In this document: piece after piece, positions 21,211-27,613 of the stretch
Position numbering within the stretch: position 1 is the first letter of the stretch
Layout: each line of letters starts with the position of its first letter
Assembly (NCBI GenBank): GCA_035570275.1
Contig: DATMNI010000314.1
Location: 1-27,613 of the forward strand
From: DATMNI01 sp035570275
GTDB taxonomy: Bacteria > Acidobacteriota > Terriglobia > Bryobacterales > Bryobacteraceae
Length of the DNA: 27,613 nucleotides
Direction of reading: 5' to 3'
Program-made: the position numbers and the translations under genes
The notes under the pieces: model-generated
Seen by the model: only the letters and a program-made list of their open reading frames with translations
What the model was told of the DNA's origin: nothing
The model's database searches: none

Positions 21211-21396
21211 GTGGGACAGGCCATCGTTGTTTGTGGCCTGTTGGGATGGGCGTTCCGCCCGCGAAACTTCATTAAAAACCACGCCAGGCTCCGGGAGATT
21301 CCGGATGGGCGAGGTGGTTTTTCGACCCTGTCAGCCCGACGTGCGTTTCACGACGCCCGGGGACGACAGACCACGAAAGACGATGGTCTGTCCCAC
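21211..21396. repeat. Large imperfect palindromic element (MITE- or REP-like)
   Basis: GTGGGACAGGCCATCGT (21211-21227) and ACGATGGTCTGTCCCAC (21380-21396) are terminal inverted repeats with 16 of 17 bases matching. Each arm forms its own hairpin: ACAGGCCA/TGGCCTGT (21216-21241) on the left and ACAGACCA/TGGTCTGT (21366-21391) on the right. The two hairpins differ at paired positions, so the changes are compensatory. Inward, both arms run to the AAAAACCAC/GTGGTTTTT stem in the centre. The element fills the gap between the converging glnD and the unknown gene at 21408. Confidence 0.65.
21274..21322. terminator. Bidirectional rho-independent terminator
   Basis: AAAAACCAC (21274-21282) pairs with GTGGTTTTT (21314-21322), with inner pairing TCCGG/CCGGA around GAGATT. 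The A-run on one side and T-run on the other give a U-tract for both strands. It lies between converging glnD (+) and the minus-strand gene at 21408, so it can end both transcripts. Confidence 0.7.
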
Positions 21397-21407
21397 CTTG
21401 AGTTCAG

Positions 21408-22040
21408 TTACGGTTGCGGTTCCGCCGCCGGTGCGCCCTTGCGAATGGCCTCCGCGATCTCCGCCGCCCGCGCCCGCGCCGTATGCATGTAGTTCTCGTT
21501 TTTGACGATGCGGTCCAGCGTGGGCAAATACTGGTCCAGGCCCACCAGCCGCTTGCGGTCCATCGCCGACCACAGCAGGTTCAGCGCCTTCACCAAGCCC
21601 AGGTGGTCGTACTTGGCGGCGCGATCCAGATCGATGCGATGCTGGGCCGATTCCGTCATGCGCTCGAACCATTCCCAGAGGGCGCTGGCAGCAGGATTTT
21701 CCGAGTAGTTGAATTGAACCTCGTGCTTCTCCGTGCCCTGCTCCATGCGGAAGGTCTTGGTGCCCATGAAGGCCACCTTCAGCCCGGAATCCACCGGATG
21801 CTTGAAGTTGTCCAACTTCTCCGCCAAGCCGTAGACTTCGGCAACCTCGGCCTCGGTCAACTTGAATTTTAGCGGATCGTCGTCGTCCGCCGCTTCACGG
21901 TATTCTGTGTCGCCGCCCTTATCCAGCGTTACCTGGACATAGGGCGGGACACTGCCGGGAAAGTTCTTTGAGTAGAAGAGCCGGGGCCCGTCAGCGGCGA
22001 ACAGCGAACTGGCGAAGAGCAGAAACAGAGTCCACTTCAT
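21408..22040 (-). CDS. Secreted hypothetical protein
   Basis: A 210-residue protein with a short, clear signal peptide (MKWTLFLLFASSLFAADGPR; cleavage probably after SLFA). The mature part has a possible beta-rich N-terminal half (FYSKNFPGSVPPYVQVTLDK, an acidic DDDD stretch, VAFMGTKTFRME) and a helical C-terminal half with regularly spaced hydrophobics (HRIDLDRAAKYDHLGLVKAL), ending in a Pro-rich tail. I do not recognise a family. It is followed at a short distance by ruvC and yebC on the same strand. Codon use is like its neighbours. It is probably periplasmic; no catalytic motif is evident. Confidence 0.75.
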   Translation of the reverse strand: MKWTLFLLFASSLFAADGPRLFYSKNFPGSVPPYVQVTLDKGGDTEYREAADDDDPLKFKLTEAEVAEVYGLAEKLDNFKHPVDSGLKVAFMGTKTFRMEQGTEKHEVQFNYSENPAASALWEWFERMTESAQHRIDLDRAAKYDHLGLVKALNLLWSAMDRKRLVGLDQYLPTLDRIVKNENYMHTARARAAEIAEAIRKGAPAAEPQP

Positions 22041-22103
22041 AGCGTCACTTCAAAACGCCGCTTCCAAGGCGTCACTTCGTAGGCGTCGCTCATTGGCGAT
22101 TCG

Positions 22104-22592
22104 TTACGCCAGCCGGCGGCTGGTGGCTTCATGCGTGGCATGACAGATGGCGACAGCCAGCGCGTCGCAAGCGTCTTCGGAGTCGATCGCCTCGGGCAGC
22201 CGCAAAAGTGACTGCACCATTACCTGCACCTGGCATTTCTCGGCGCGGCCGTATCCCACCACGCTGACCTTTACCTCCAGGGGCGAGTATTCCGCCAGTT
22301 GCATCCCTGCCTCCGCGATGGTGAGCAGGGCGACTCCCCTGACATGTGCCAGCTTCAGGGCCGTCTTCACGTTGGCCGCATGGAAGACCTCCTCCACCGC
22401 CGCCAGTTCGGGTTTATATTCCCGCATCAGATCCCGCAGCCCGTTGGCAATTTCCAGCAGCCGCTTCTCAAAGGGCCATTTGGTATTGGTTCGAATGACC
22501 CCGGCGGCCACCATCCGATGATCGCGCCCATCGCTATCGATCACGCCATAACCGGTACGTTGCGAACCGCAATCGATACCGAGGACGCGCAC
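22104..22592 (-). CDS. ruvC: Holliday junction resolvase RuvC
   Basis: A 162-residue RuvC beginning RVLGIDCGSQRTGYGVIDSD. Catalytic acids are visible: D7 in GIDCG, E67/E68 in AAVEEVFHAANVKTALKLAH, and D140/D143 in SEDACDALAVAICH. RuvC cuts four-way junctions symmetrically within the RuvABC resolvasome during recombinational repair. It starts with GTG at 22592, just one base after the yebC stop, so it is translationally coupled to yebC, a common gene pair. ruvA and ruvB are not in the window downstream; the next gene on the strand is the secreted unknown protein. Confidence 0.96.
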   Translation of the reverse strand: MRVLGIDCGSQRTGYGVIDSDGRDHRMVAAGVIRTNTKWPFEKRLLEIANGLRDLMREYKPELAAVEEVFHAANVKTALKLAHVRGVALLTIAEAGMQLAEYSPLEVKVSVVGYGRAEKCQVQVMVQSLLRLPEAIDSEDACDALAVAICHATHEATSRRLA

Positions 22593-22593
22593 G

Positions 22594-23340
22594 CTATTGT
22601 TCCATCGCCTCCAACTCCTTCTCGTCGATATCGAAGTTGGAGAAGACGCTCTGCACGTCGTCGTGATCCTCCAGCAGTTCCGTCAGCCGCAGCATGGCGC
22701 TGGCGTTCTTCCCTTCCACCCTGACCAGGTTCTTGGGAATCATGGCGACGCCGGCTTCTTCATGCGGAATCTTGTTCGTCTCCAGGGCTTTGAGCACGGC
22801 CTCGTGCGCTTCGGGAGGCGAGAGGATCTCCCAGCGGTCGCCGTCGCTTCGAAGGTCGTCGGCGCCGGCATCGAGCACGATGGCCATGAGGTGGTCCTCG
22901 GTGGCCTTGTCGCCGGCAACGAAGATCTGGCCCTTGCGCTCGAACATCCAGGCGACGCTGCCCTCGGCGCCCATGTTGCCGCCGTTTTTCGAGAAGGCAT
23001 GCCGGATTTCGCTGACCGTGCGGTTGCGGTTATCCGTCGCAACGTTCACCAGCACGGCTGCGCCACCGGGGCCGTAGCCCTCGAACATGACTTCTTCGAT
23101 TTGCCCGCCTTCGAGCTCGCCGGTGCCCCGCATGATGGCCTTTTTGATGTTGTCCGCCGGCATGCTGGCGGCCTTGGCAGCCAGAATGGCGGTGCGCAGG
23201 CGGGGATTCGAATCCGGATCGCCGCCGTTGCGGGCCGCGATATTGATTTCCTTAATGATGCGCGTGAACGACTTCCCGCGCTTGGCGTCCAGAGCCGCCT
23301 TCTTGTGCTTAATGGTGGCCCATTTGGAATGGCCTGACAT
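22594..23340 (-). CDS. yebC: YebC/PmpR (TACO1) family protein
   Basis: A 248-residue protein with the family's invariant start MSGHSKWATIKHKKAALDAK, followed by RGKSFTRIIKEI. Later motifs are DSNPRLRTAILAAKAASMPA, EVMFEGYGPGGAAVLV and the acidic C-terminus with LLEDHDDVQSVFSNFDI. YebC proteins were long treated as transcriptional regulators; recent work on the family links them to translation of difficult proline stretches, parallel to mitochondrial TACO1. Gene order yebC-ruvC is widespread. A promoter-like TTGAGC-N17-TATCCT lies about 70 bases upstream on the minus strand. Confidence 0.95.
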   Translation of the reverse strand: MSGHSKWATIKHKKAALDAKRGKSFTRIIKEINIAARNGGDPDSNPRLRTAILAAKAASMPADNIKKAIMRGTGELEGGQIEEVMFEGYGPGGAAVLVNVATDNRNRTVSEIRHAFSKNGGNMGAEGSVAWMFERKGQIFVAGDKATEDHLMAIVLDAGADDLRSDGDRWEILSPPEAHEAVLKALETNKIPHEEAGVAMIPKNLVRVEGKNASAMLRLTELLEDHDDVQSVFSNFDIDEKELEAMEQ

Positions 23341-23407
23341 GTGACCCTCTCAAGGTAGGCCCAGCCTCACAGCCGGGAGTGATGTTTTGGTGATTTCAAC
23401 CGTATTG

Positions 23408-23436
23408 AGGATAGCAGAATCAGGAATTTGGCTCAA
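23408..23436 (-). promoter_or_regulatory. Sigma-70-type promoter for yebC-ruvC
   Basis: On the minus strand TTGAGC (23431-23436), 17 bases, then TATCCT (23408-23413). Transcription would start near 23401, giving a leader of about 60 bases before the yebC ATG. Confidence 0.5.
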
Positions 23437-23590
23437 CCGGCGTGGGATGGTGGCCACGAATCCTTGCGGGGCAGATTGTCAAAAGCGGCGACCGCCGGCG
23501 GAGTTAACGAAGCCGCTGGAGTTCAGCCCCGCCGCTCGATCTAATCTCTTTATGTTATGGACGGGCCATTGAGATGTGGGCTATGCTTTC

Positions 23591-23615
23591 TCAATCGATC
23601 AGCTCAATCGATCAG
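23591..23615 (+). repeat. Short direct repeat upstream of the DUF3179 gene
   Basis: TCAATCGATCAG occurs twice (23591-23602 and 23604-23615), one base apart, just before the AGGAG ribosome-binding site of the DUF3179 gene. Each copy contains the palindrome ATCGAT. It could be a regulator-binding site or simple duplication. Confidence 0.4.
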
Positions 23616-23629
23616 GAGTAACCGCGAAC

Positions 23630-24907
23630 GTGACCAATGGCACCGAGCGCAGCCGGCGAACTTTCAGCTTGGCCCTGCTGGCCTGTCTGGCAGTGTCGCT
23701 AATCTGTGTGGCCTACCCAATTTACGTGATCCGGCCGTTCCGGCATCAGGAAGCGCGCGAACTGGCGCTGGCGCTGGTGGTCACCGAATTCCGGCCGGTA
23801 GTCACCGTCATCAGCGCCATGGCGGCGGTTCTGGCGGCGATCGGATACTGGCGCCGGCAGCCGCGGAAGTGGTGGCGGGCTTGGCCGGCGGCGGGCGCTG
23901 CCCTGGTCATCGTGCTGGCGTTTCTGGCGCGCGTCAATGTTTATGAGCTGATGTTCCACCCGGTGATCCATCCTTCGTTCACCGCCGTGCGGGAAGTCAA
24001 GCTGGATGGAGCCGAGAAGGTGGTTGCCGTACGCATCGGCCGGGAGGCGCGCGCGTATCCCATCCGCGGCATGTCTTACCACCACGTAGTCAATGACGTG
24101 CTGGGCGGCGCCGCCATCATCGCCACCTATTGAACGCTCTGTCACACCGGTCTGGTGTGGACGAGGGATGTAGCCGGCCTGAGGCTGACGTTTCATCTGG
24201 CCGGCATCAATAACCAGAACTTCCTCATGCGCGACGAGGAGACTGGCACCTATTGGCAGCAGATATCGGGCGCCGCCATTTCGGGGCCTCTCAAAGGCCG
24301 CCGGTTGACCCTGGTTCTCTCCGATGAGCTGACGCTGGCCGCCTGGAAATCGGAAGAACCGCAGGGCACCGTGCTGGATGATGTCCCCGCGTATATTTCG
24401 GGTTATGCCAAGAGGGACTGGGATGTTCGCATGCAGCGCGCGCCCACCGTTTTGGATTTTCCGGAGCATGCTCTCACGGCACGCGACTTGATGTTGGGAA
24501 TCCAGACTTTCGATGATTTGGGACAGAAAGTAGCCAGCCGTGCGTTTCTATATGACCGGGTGGTGAAGGAAAAGCTGGTCAAGGATCACGTGGGTTCCGA
24601 GCCGGTGCTGCTGGTGGTGGGGCCCGACGATCTGTCCGTGCGGGCGTTCCGGGACCGTATCCCCGGAGTGGACGGAGCCACTGACTTCTACCGGATCGTG
24701 GGAAAACCTTCGGGCGTGCTGCCCGGCGTGCTGCCCGGCGTTGTGCTCATGGACGAGGCCACCGGGAGCGAGTGGAACTTCCAGGGCTGCGCCACTTCGG
24801 GAAAAGCGAAAGGGCTTTGCCTGGAGCCAATTCCAATGCTCAAAGATTACTGGTTCGACTGGCGGAACTACAATCCCACAACCACCGTCTACGGCAAAGA
24901 AAAGTGA
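23630..24907 (+). CDS. DUF3179 membrane protein, probable selenoprotein (TGA = Sec168)
   Basis: One 425-residue reading frame if the in-frame TGA at 24131-24133 is decoded. The start is GTG 23630 with AGGAG about 12 bases upstream. Three TM segments lie at about residues 10-30, 48-66 and 80-98. The DUF3179 domain follows: EARAYPIRGMSYHHVVNDVL, then IIATY-TGA-TLCHTGLVWT, then FLMRDEETGTYWQQISGAAI. The family consensus there is hxxvNDxxxGxPVxVTYCPLC, so TGA stands for the first conserved Cys and would form UxxC. Everything after TGA is still well conserved. A hairpin with a GGUCU loop starts 7-9 bases after the TGA. Function of DUF3179 is unknown; a redox or metal role is inferred from the CxxC-like pair. 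Alternatives are a nonsense mutation or a sequencing error. Confidence 0.82.
24131..24162 (+). promoter_or_regulatory. Candidate bacterial SECIS element
   Basis: After TGA (24131-24133), CACACC (24143-24148) pairs perfectly with GGTGTG (24154-24159), leaving a GGTCT loop. The helix continues below a bulged G24160 with GT (24141-24142) pairing AC (24161-24162). The loop begins 15 bases after the TGA. The E. coli fdhF SECIS also presents GGUCU in its apical loop, 18 bases after UGA. This is the recognition site expected for SelB. Confidence 0.75.
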
Positions 24908-24908
24908 C

Positions 24909-25307
24909 TTACCAGGTAACGCGCTTCAGCCTGGGAACAAAATCGAAATGTTGGTCGCGGCTGAGCAGCGGCAACATATGTTGCCGAAGCGGCAACATAT
25001 GTTGCCGAACCAAGGCGGCAATCCAGAGGTCGTTGGCGGGAATCGGGCGCCCGATTCGTTTTAGTTCGTCGCGAACCTCGGCGTACTTTTCGGCGGTTGC
25101 CTCATCCACAACGAGCACCCGATATAACGGAATCGTCTCCGCCAGCCATCCCTCATATTGAGCCCGGTTCCGCGACTGCTTGATGCCATACCGGAATTCG
25201 CCGAGCACGATCACCGGGACCGCGATCTCCGCCGCCCGATGCAGGAGGGGTTCCAACGTCAAGTCGCCGTCCGCTATCGCCGACAAGCCGTTCGTGTCCA
25301 GGATCAC
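24909..25307 (-). CDS. vapC: PIN-domain toxin VapC
   Basis: A 132-residue PIN protein from GTG 25307, beginning ILDTNGLSAIADGD. The metal-binding acids are in place: D4 (LDTN), E37 (VLGEFRYG), D93 (PANDLWIAAL) and D118 (LLSRDQHFD). VapC toxins are endoribonucleases, usually against tRNA or rRNA. The GTG overlaps the end of the ancestral vapB frame (GTGA). The segment RQHMLPLRQHMLPLLSRD contains a 7-residue duplication where typical family members have one copy; it comes from a 21-bp tandem duplication (24970-25011). The extra turn lies just before the last catalytic Asp, so activity may be changed. Confidence 0.92.
   Translation of the reverse strand: MILDTNGLSAIADGDLTLEPLLHRAAEIAVPVIVLGEFRYGIKQSRNRAQYEGWLAETIPLYRVLVVDEATAEKYAEVRDELKRIGRPIPANDLWIAALVRQHMLPLRQHMLPLLSRDQHFDFVPRLKRVTW
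24970..25011. repeat. 21-bp tandem duplication of a perfect palindrome inside vapC
   Basis: GGCAACATATGTTGCC is a perfect 16-bp palindrome, present at 24970-24985 and 24991-25006, within two 21-bp units that differ at one base. The unit length is a multiple of three, so the vapC frame is kept and 7 residues are added. Confidence 0.85.
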
Positions 25308-25552
25308 CGCCAGTCCTCAGGCTCGATCTGACCGAACTAATCCTCGATGATTTTGTTGATGCGCGCAGTCTCCCAGCGCAGGCTACGCAGCTTGCCGAAC
25401 GTCTTCAGCCAAGGTTTGTCGTCGTCGCCCCGGGCACGCAGTTTGTCAACAAGTGCATCCGACACCAGTTCCCGCAAGGAAATTCCCTGTTCCGCCGCGG
25501 CGGACTTGGCCCGTCGAAAGAGGGCGTCCGGGATCTCGATGGTCGTCTTCAC
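25304..25552 (-). pseudogene. vapB: VapB antitoxin, truncated by an in-frame amber codon
   Basis: The frame begins MKTTIEIPDALFRRAKSAAA, a ribbon-helix-helix N-terminus (strand TTIEIPD, two helices with GISLRELVSDALVDKL), followed by KPWLKTFGKLRSLRWETARI. It stops at TAG (25337-25339) after NKIIED, giving 71 residues. Beyond the TAG the same frame continues FGQIEPEDWR and then TGA (25304-25306), overlapping the vapC GTG. The II(E)EEFxxIxPEDW ending is typical of this VapB class, so a GAG-to-TAG change has removed the last 11 codons. The DNA-binding part and most of the linker survive. Residual antitoxin activity, or suppression of the amber codon, is possible. Confidence 0.85.
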
Positions 25553-25573
25553 CCTGCGGCCATTGTCCTATAT

Positions 25574-25927
25574 TTACGGGAGACCGCCAGCCGGTGAAGT
25601 GCCCACGCTCAGCCCCACCGTCACCGGAAAGTTCAGGCAGAGCGCCACGAAGCCGGCGTTCAATCCGAAGACAAGGTCCTGTTTACCGATCGCCAGAATG
25701 GCGACGGTGGCCACGCCTGTCACCATTCCGGCAAAGACGCCGCGCATGGTGGCGTGCTTCCAGTACAGGCCCAGCACCACGCCGGGGAAGAACTGGGTGA
25801 TGCCGGAGTATCCCAGCAGCAGAAGCGAGACGAGCGTGGTGGAACTATAGATCGCGAAGTACAGGCTGGCCAGGCTGAGCACCACCACCATCACGCGGGC
25901 CAGGCGGGCTACCTGGTCGTCGGTCAT
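25574..25927 (-). pseudogene. Sodium:solute symporter, C-terminal fragment
   Basis: 118 residues with MTDDQVARLARVMVVVLSLA, then LLLLGYSGITQFFPGVVLGL and YWKHATMRGVFAGMVTGVAT. This is the region around TM10-TM13 of SSS-family symporters (the Y.gi.QffPgv..gl.Wk.at..Ga..G...G signature). Full-length members have about 350 more residues before this point. In the upstream frame only a short Pro-rich stretch (DGPPPPRSFAPA) precedes before a stop, and the next gene's end lies 44 bases away. The 5' two-thirds of the gene are therefore deleted. The family moves solutes with Na+; this fragment cannot work alone. Confidence 0.75.
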
Positions 25928-25970
25928 GGCCGGCGCGAAGGATCGCGGCGGGGGCGGGCCGTCTCATGAG

Positions 25971-27155
25971 TTACACGCGCACGAACCAGCGGCGGCGGTA
26001 CATGGCGTACGCGAAGAGGTAAATCACCAGCGTATACGCCACTCCGTACAGCAGCGACGCGTTGATGGGCGAAAGCAGCGGCGCGAACAGGTGGTCGAAT
26101 ATCCACTGATGCAGCGTAATGGTGCGGCCTTCGGACGACGTTTGGGACGACCAGCGTATCCAGCCGAAAGCTTCATCCAGAAACTCCGACGCCAGATAAA
26201 CCACAATGGCGTTCATCCCCATGATCACCAGCGGCTTCACCACGCGTTTGTAGCCCAGACCATCCACCAGCCAGAGGAACATGGCGAAGATTACGAAATC
26301 CAGGCCGGCCATGAACAGCGAGAAGGAACTGGTCCACAGCTTCTTGTTGATGGGCAGCCACTGGTTGCAGATCAGGCCGGCGGCGATGAGCAGGTTACCC
26401 GCCAGAAACAGCCACGTGGTCCGTTCGGCCAGGGTGCGCTTGAGCCGCAGGATATGGCCCGCCAGAATTCCGAACAGCGCCGTGGCGATGGCCGGAATTG
26501 TGCTGATGATGCCCTCGGGGTCCCACGTCCTGGTGGAGCGGTAGTTGTGCGAGCCGAGCACCAGGCGGTCGATATAGTGGGCGAAGTTGCCCTCCACGTC
26601 CAGGCGGCCGGAACCGTATCCGGGCACTGGCGCGAACGCCATGATGAGCCAATAGCCGGTGAGCAGGCCGGCGATCCACGCGATCTGGCCGCGAATGCCT
26701 GTGGTCAGGTAGATGGCCGCGGCGATCAGGTAACAGATGGCGATGCGCTGCAGCACGCCCAGAATGCGCTGGGTTCCCAGGTCGAAACCGGGGTAGACAT
26801 AGACCAGCACGCCCAGCACGAAGATAATGGTCGCCCGGCGAAGGGCCCGGGTGAGCAAGTGGGCGCGCGATGCGCCGGCAGCCACGCTCCGCCCCATCGA
26901 CAGGGTCATCGCCACGCCGACGATCCAGAGGAAGGACGGAAACACCACGTCCGTTGCCGTCCAGCCATGCCATTCGGCGTGCTGCAGCGGAGCGTAGGCG
27001 TGGCGCCCGTCGCCAGGAGTATTCACCAGAATCATGAAGGCGATAGTGGCGCCGCGGAAGGCGTCGAGCGAAACCAGCCGCTCGGTTGCGGCGCCGGGCA
27101 GCGTGACGGGCGCCGCGGGCTTCGGAATTATGGTTTCAGTGGAGGCGTCTGGCAT
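25971..27155 (-). CDS. HGSNAT-like (DUF1624/DUF5009) membrane acyltransferase family protein
   Basis: 394 residues from the ATG at 27155 (MPDASTETIIPK). The conserved family start is present: RLVSLDAFRGATIAFMILVN followed by AEWHGWTATDVVFPSFLWIV, then about ten TM helices (for example LLTRALRRATIIFVLGVLVY and LQRIAICYLIAAAIYL). The DAFRG motif and the loop with HxxWxGxTxxDxVFPxF are hallmarks of bacterial relatives of heparan-alpha-glucosaminide N-acetyltransferase. Such proteins are thought to transfer acetyl groups across the membrane to sugars, and the His in the first loop is the proposed acetyl carrier. The longer frame upstream of 27155 translates tandem repeats and was not used. It is followed by the SSS remnant, a combination that suggests an old sugar-use operon. 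Confidence 0.9.
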   Translation of the reverse strand: MPDASTETIIPKPAAPVTLPGAATERLVSLDAFRGATIAFMILVNTPGDGRHAYAPLQHAEWHGWTATDVVFPSFLWIVGVAMTLSMGRSVAAGASRAHLLTRALRRATIIFVLGVLVYVYPGFDLGTQRILGVLQRIAICYLIAAAIYLTTGIRGQIAWIAGLLTGYWLIMAFAPVPGYGSGRLDVEGNFAHYIDRLVLGSHNYRSTRTWDPEGIISTIPAIATALFGILAGHILRLKRTLAERTTWLFLAGNLLIAAGLICNQWLPINKKLWTSSFSLFMAGLDFVIFAMFLWLVDGLGYKRVVKPLVIMGMNAIVVYLASEFLDEAFGWIRWSSQTSSEGRTITLHQWIFDHLFAPLLSPINASLLYGVAYTLVIYLFAYAMYRRRWFVRV

Positions 27156-27198
27156 AGCCGATTCGCGGAGTAGTTTCTCATCATACTCTGTTGGAACC

Positions 27199-27266
27199 GA
27201 TGCCGGATGCTCGCTGGCGTTCGGATGCCGGATGCTCGCTGGCGCTCGGATGCCGGTGGCCGGATG
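27199..27266. repeat. 25-bp tandem repeat, two full copies and a partial third
   Basis: GATGCCGGATGCTCGCTGGC plus 5 bases (GTTCG or GCTCG) occurs at 27199-27223 and 27224-27248, and a diverged partial copy follows. The repeat lies between the acyltransferase start and the aldo/keto reductase remnant. It reads through in the upstream extension of the acyltransferase frame as HPNASEHPAS-type peptides, which is not evidence of coding. Confidence 0.7.
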
Positions 27267-27323
27267 CTGGTGAACACACGCCGCGCGACCAGAGGAATAC
27301 TCGGTTTCGAAGGCCCTCAGCCG

Positions 27324-27456
27324 ATGCACGCTGAATGGCCGCGACGCTTTCGGCCTCCGATCCGGCATCGGCGGCGTAAAAGTCCGACATCCCCATGCAG
27401 CCAAGGCCGAGCGCGGAAGTTACCAGTCCCTGACGTCCAAGAGTGCACTGTTCCAT
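27324..27456 (-). pseudogene. Aldo/keto reductase, N-terminal fragment
   Basis: From ATG 27456 the frame encodes MEQCTLGRQGLVTSALGLGC followed by MGMSDFYAADAGSEAESVAA and IQRA. This is the standard start of a class of aldo/keto reductases (LGxxGLxVSxLGLGCMGMSxxYG...EsiatihrAl). After about 44 residues the similarity ends and the sequence runs into tandem repeats. The catalytic Asp/Tyr/Lys/His tetrad is missing. It is a remnant of a gene whose 3' part was replaced or deleted. Confidence 0.75.
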
Positions 27457-27487
27457 TCTTCTATCGTGGCGGATACCGCGAGCGCAC

Positions 27488-27510
27488 CCGGCGGATTGCC
27501 AATCCGCCGG
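27488..27510. repeat. Hairpin repeat (REP-like)
   Basis: CCGGCGGATT, loop GCC, AATCCGCCGG: a perfect 10-bp stem with a 3-base loop, flanked by further complementary GCACC and GGTGC (about 27484-27488 and 27519-27523). It lies between two gene remnants or ends. On the minus strand one frame reads ADWQSA, a peptide I associate with dispersed palindromic repeats in related soil bacteria; this association is from memory. Confidence 0.6.
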
Positions 27511-27549
27511 ACCCAGAGGGTGCCTCTTAGCAACCTGCCCCACAAAATG

Positions 27550-27613
27550 CTATCCCCCCAACCTTCCCACGGCCAGCAGGATGCCGTGGATCAGCGCTTC
27601 GGGCCGCGGAGGG
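27550..27613 (-). CDS. 3' end of an unrecognised gene (partial)
   Basis: An open frame enters from the right edge and ends at TAG (27550-27552), encoding PPRPEALIHGILLAVGRLGG at its C-terminus. The short hydrophobic-amphipathic ending looks protein-like, but 20 residues are too few to assign a family. It would be upstream of the aldo/keto reductase remnant on the same strand. Confidence 0.4.
   Translation of the reverse strand, partial: PPRPEALIHGILLAVGRLGG

Noticed and set aside
24131..24133. Two separate genes, or a simple nonsense-mutated DUF3179 gene
   Set aside because: Conservation continues without a break after TGA, no frameshift or other damage is seen, TGA replaces precisely a conserved Cys, and a SECIS-like hairpin follows. 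A point mutation cannot be excluded but is less likely.
25926..27173. 415-codon open frame on the plus strand
   Set aside because: It is antisense to the HGSNAT-like membrane protein, is His/Gln/Arg/Gly-rich and shows no recognisable domain.

Overview
The window looks like a chromosomal piece of a GC-rich acidobacterium, probably close to Solibacter/Bryobacter. This is inferred from an Oar-type TonB-dependent receptor with a carboxypeptidase-like N-terminal domain, a beta-propeller/Y_Y_Y sensor kinase, a DUF29 protein, compact flagellar genes and the general codon style. No rRNA or ordinary tRNA gene, insertion sequence or CRISPR array is visible.

Layout. 1-1808: end of a flagellar cluster (flgI 3' end, flgJ rod-binding domain, fliS and flaG on the minus strand, one small unknown ORF), with a near-perfect sigma-28 promoter for fliS. 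1865-2311: DUF29 protein. 2396-5583: the conserved rpmH-rnpA-yidD-yidC-jag operon for membrane protein insertion, with its own promoter. 5584-6205: a Phd/PIN toxin-antitoxin pair whose antitoxin is frameshifted. 6274-7611: mnmE. 7612-9706: a structured RNA region followed by a Ro60 (TROVE-vWA) gene. 9906-11285: APC permease. 11547-18058: divergent Oar-like receptor and hybrid propeller histidine kinase. 18391-21199: glnB-glnD nitrogen signalling. 21211-21396: large palindromic intergenic element with a bidirectional terminator. 21408-23340: a secreted unknown protein, ruvC and yebC. 23630-24907: a DUF3179 membrane protein read through an in-frame TGA. 24909-25552: VapBC with an amber-truncated antitoxin. 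25574-27155: remnant of a sodium:solute symporter and an HGSNAT-like membrane acyltransferase. 27156-27613: decayed aldo/keto reductase start, tandem repeats, a hairpin repeat and the 3' end of an unknown gene.

Two observations stand out. First, directly upstream of the Ro60 gene lie four tandem 82-140 nt RNA units. All share an outer helix with compensatory changes, a bulged C followed by GG/CC, a conserved UGAA...CGG(A/C)UACUUCU head and a UGUUCC tail, which is the architecture expected of Y RNAs. The inserts differ: unit 4 carries a complete, circularly permuted tRNA body whose acceptor stem is closed by UUCG, unit 3 carries tRNA-derived D/T-arm sequence, and units 1-2 carry simple hairpins. 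Second, the DUF3179 gene has TGA exactly where the family has the first Cys of its TYCxLC motif. A hairpin with a GGUCU apical loop follows at SECIS distance, which makes it a likely selenoprotein with a UxxC motif.

Both toxin-antitoxin pairs have intact PIN toxins and damaged antitoxins, and several small palindromic repeats sit within or between genes.
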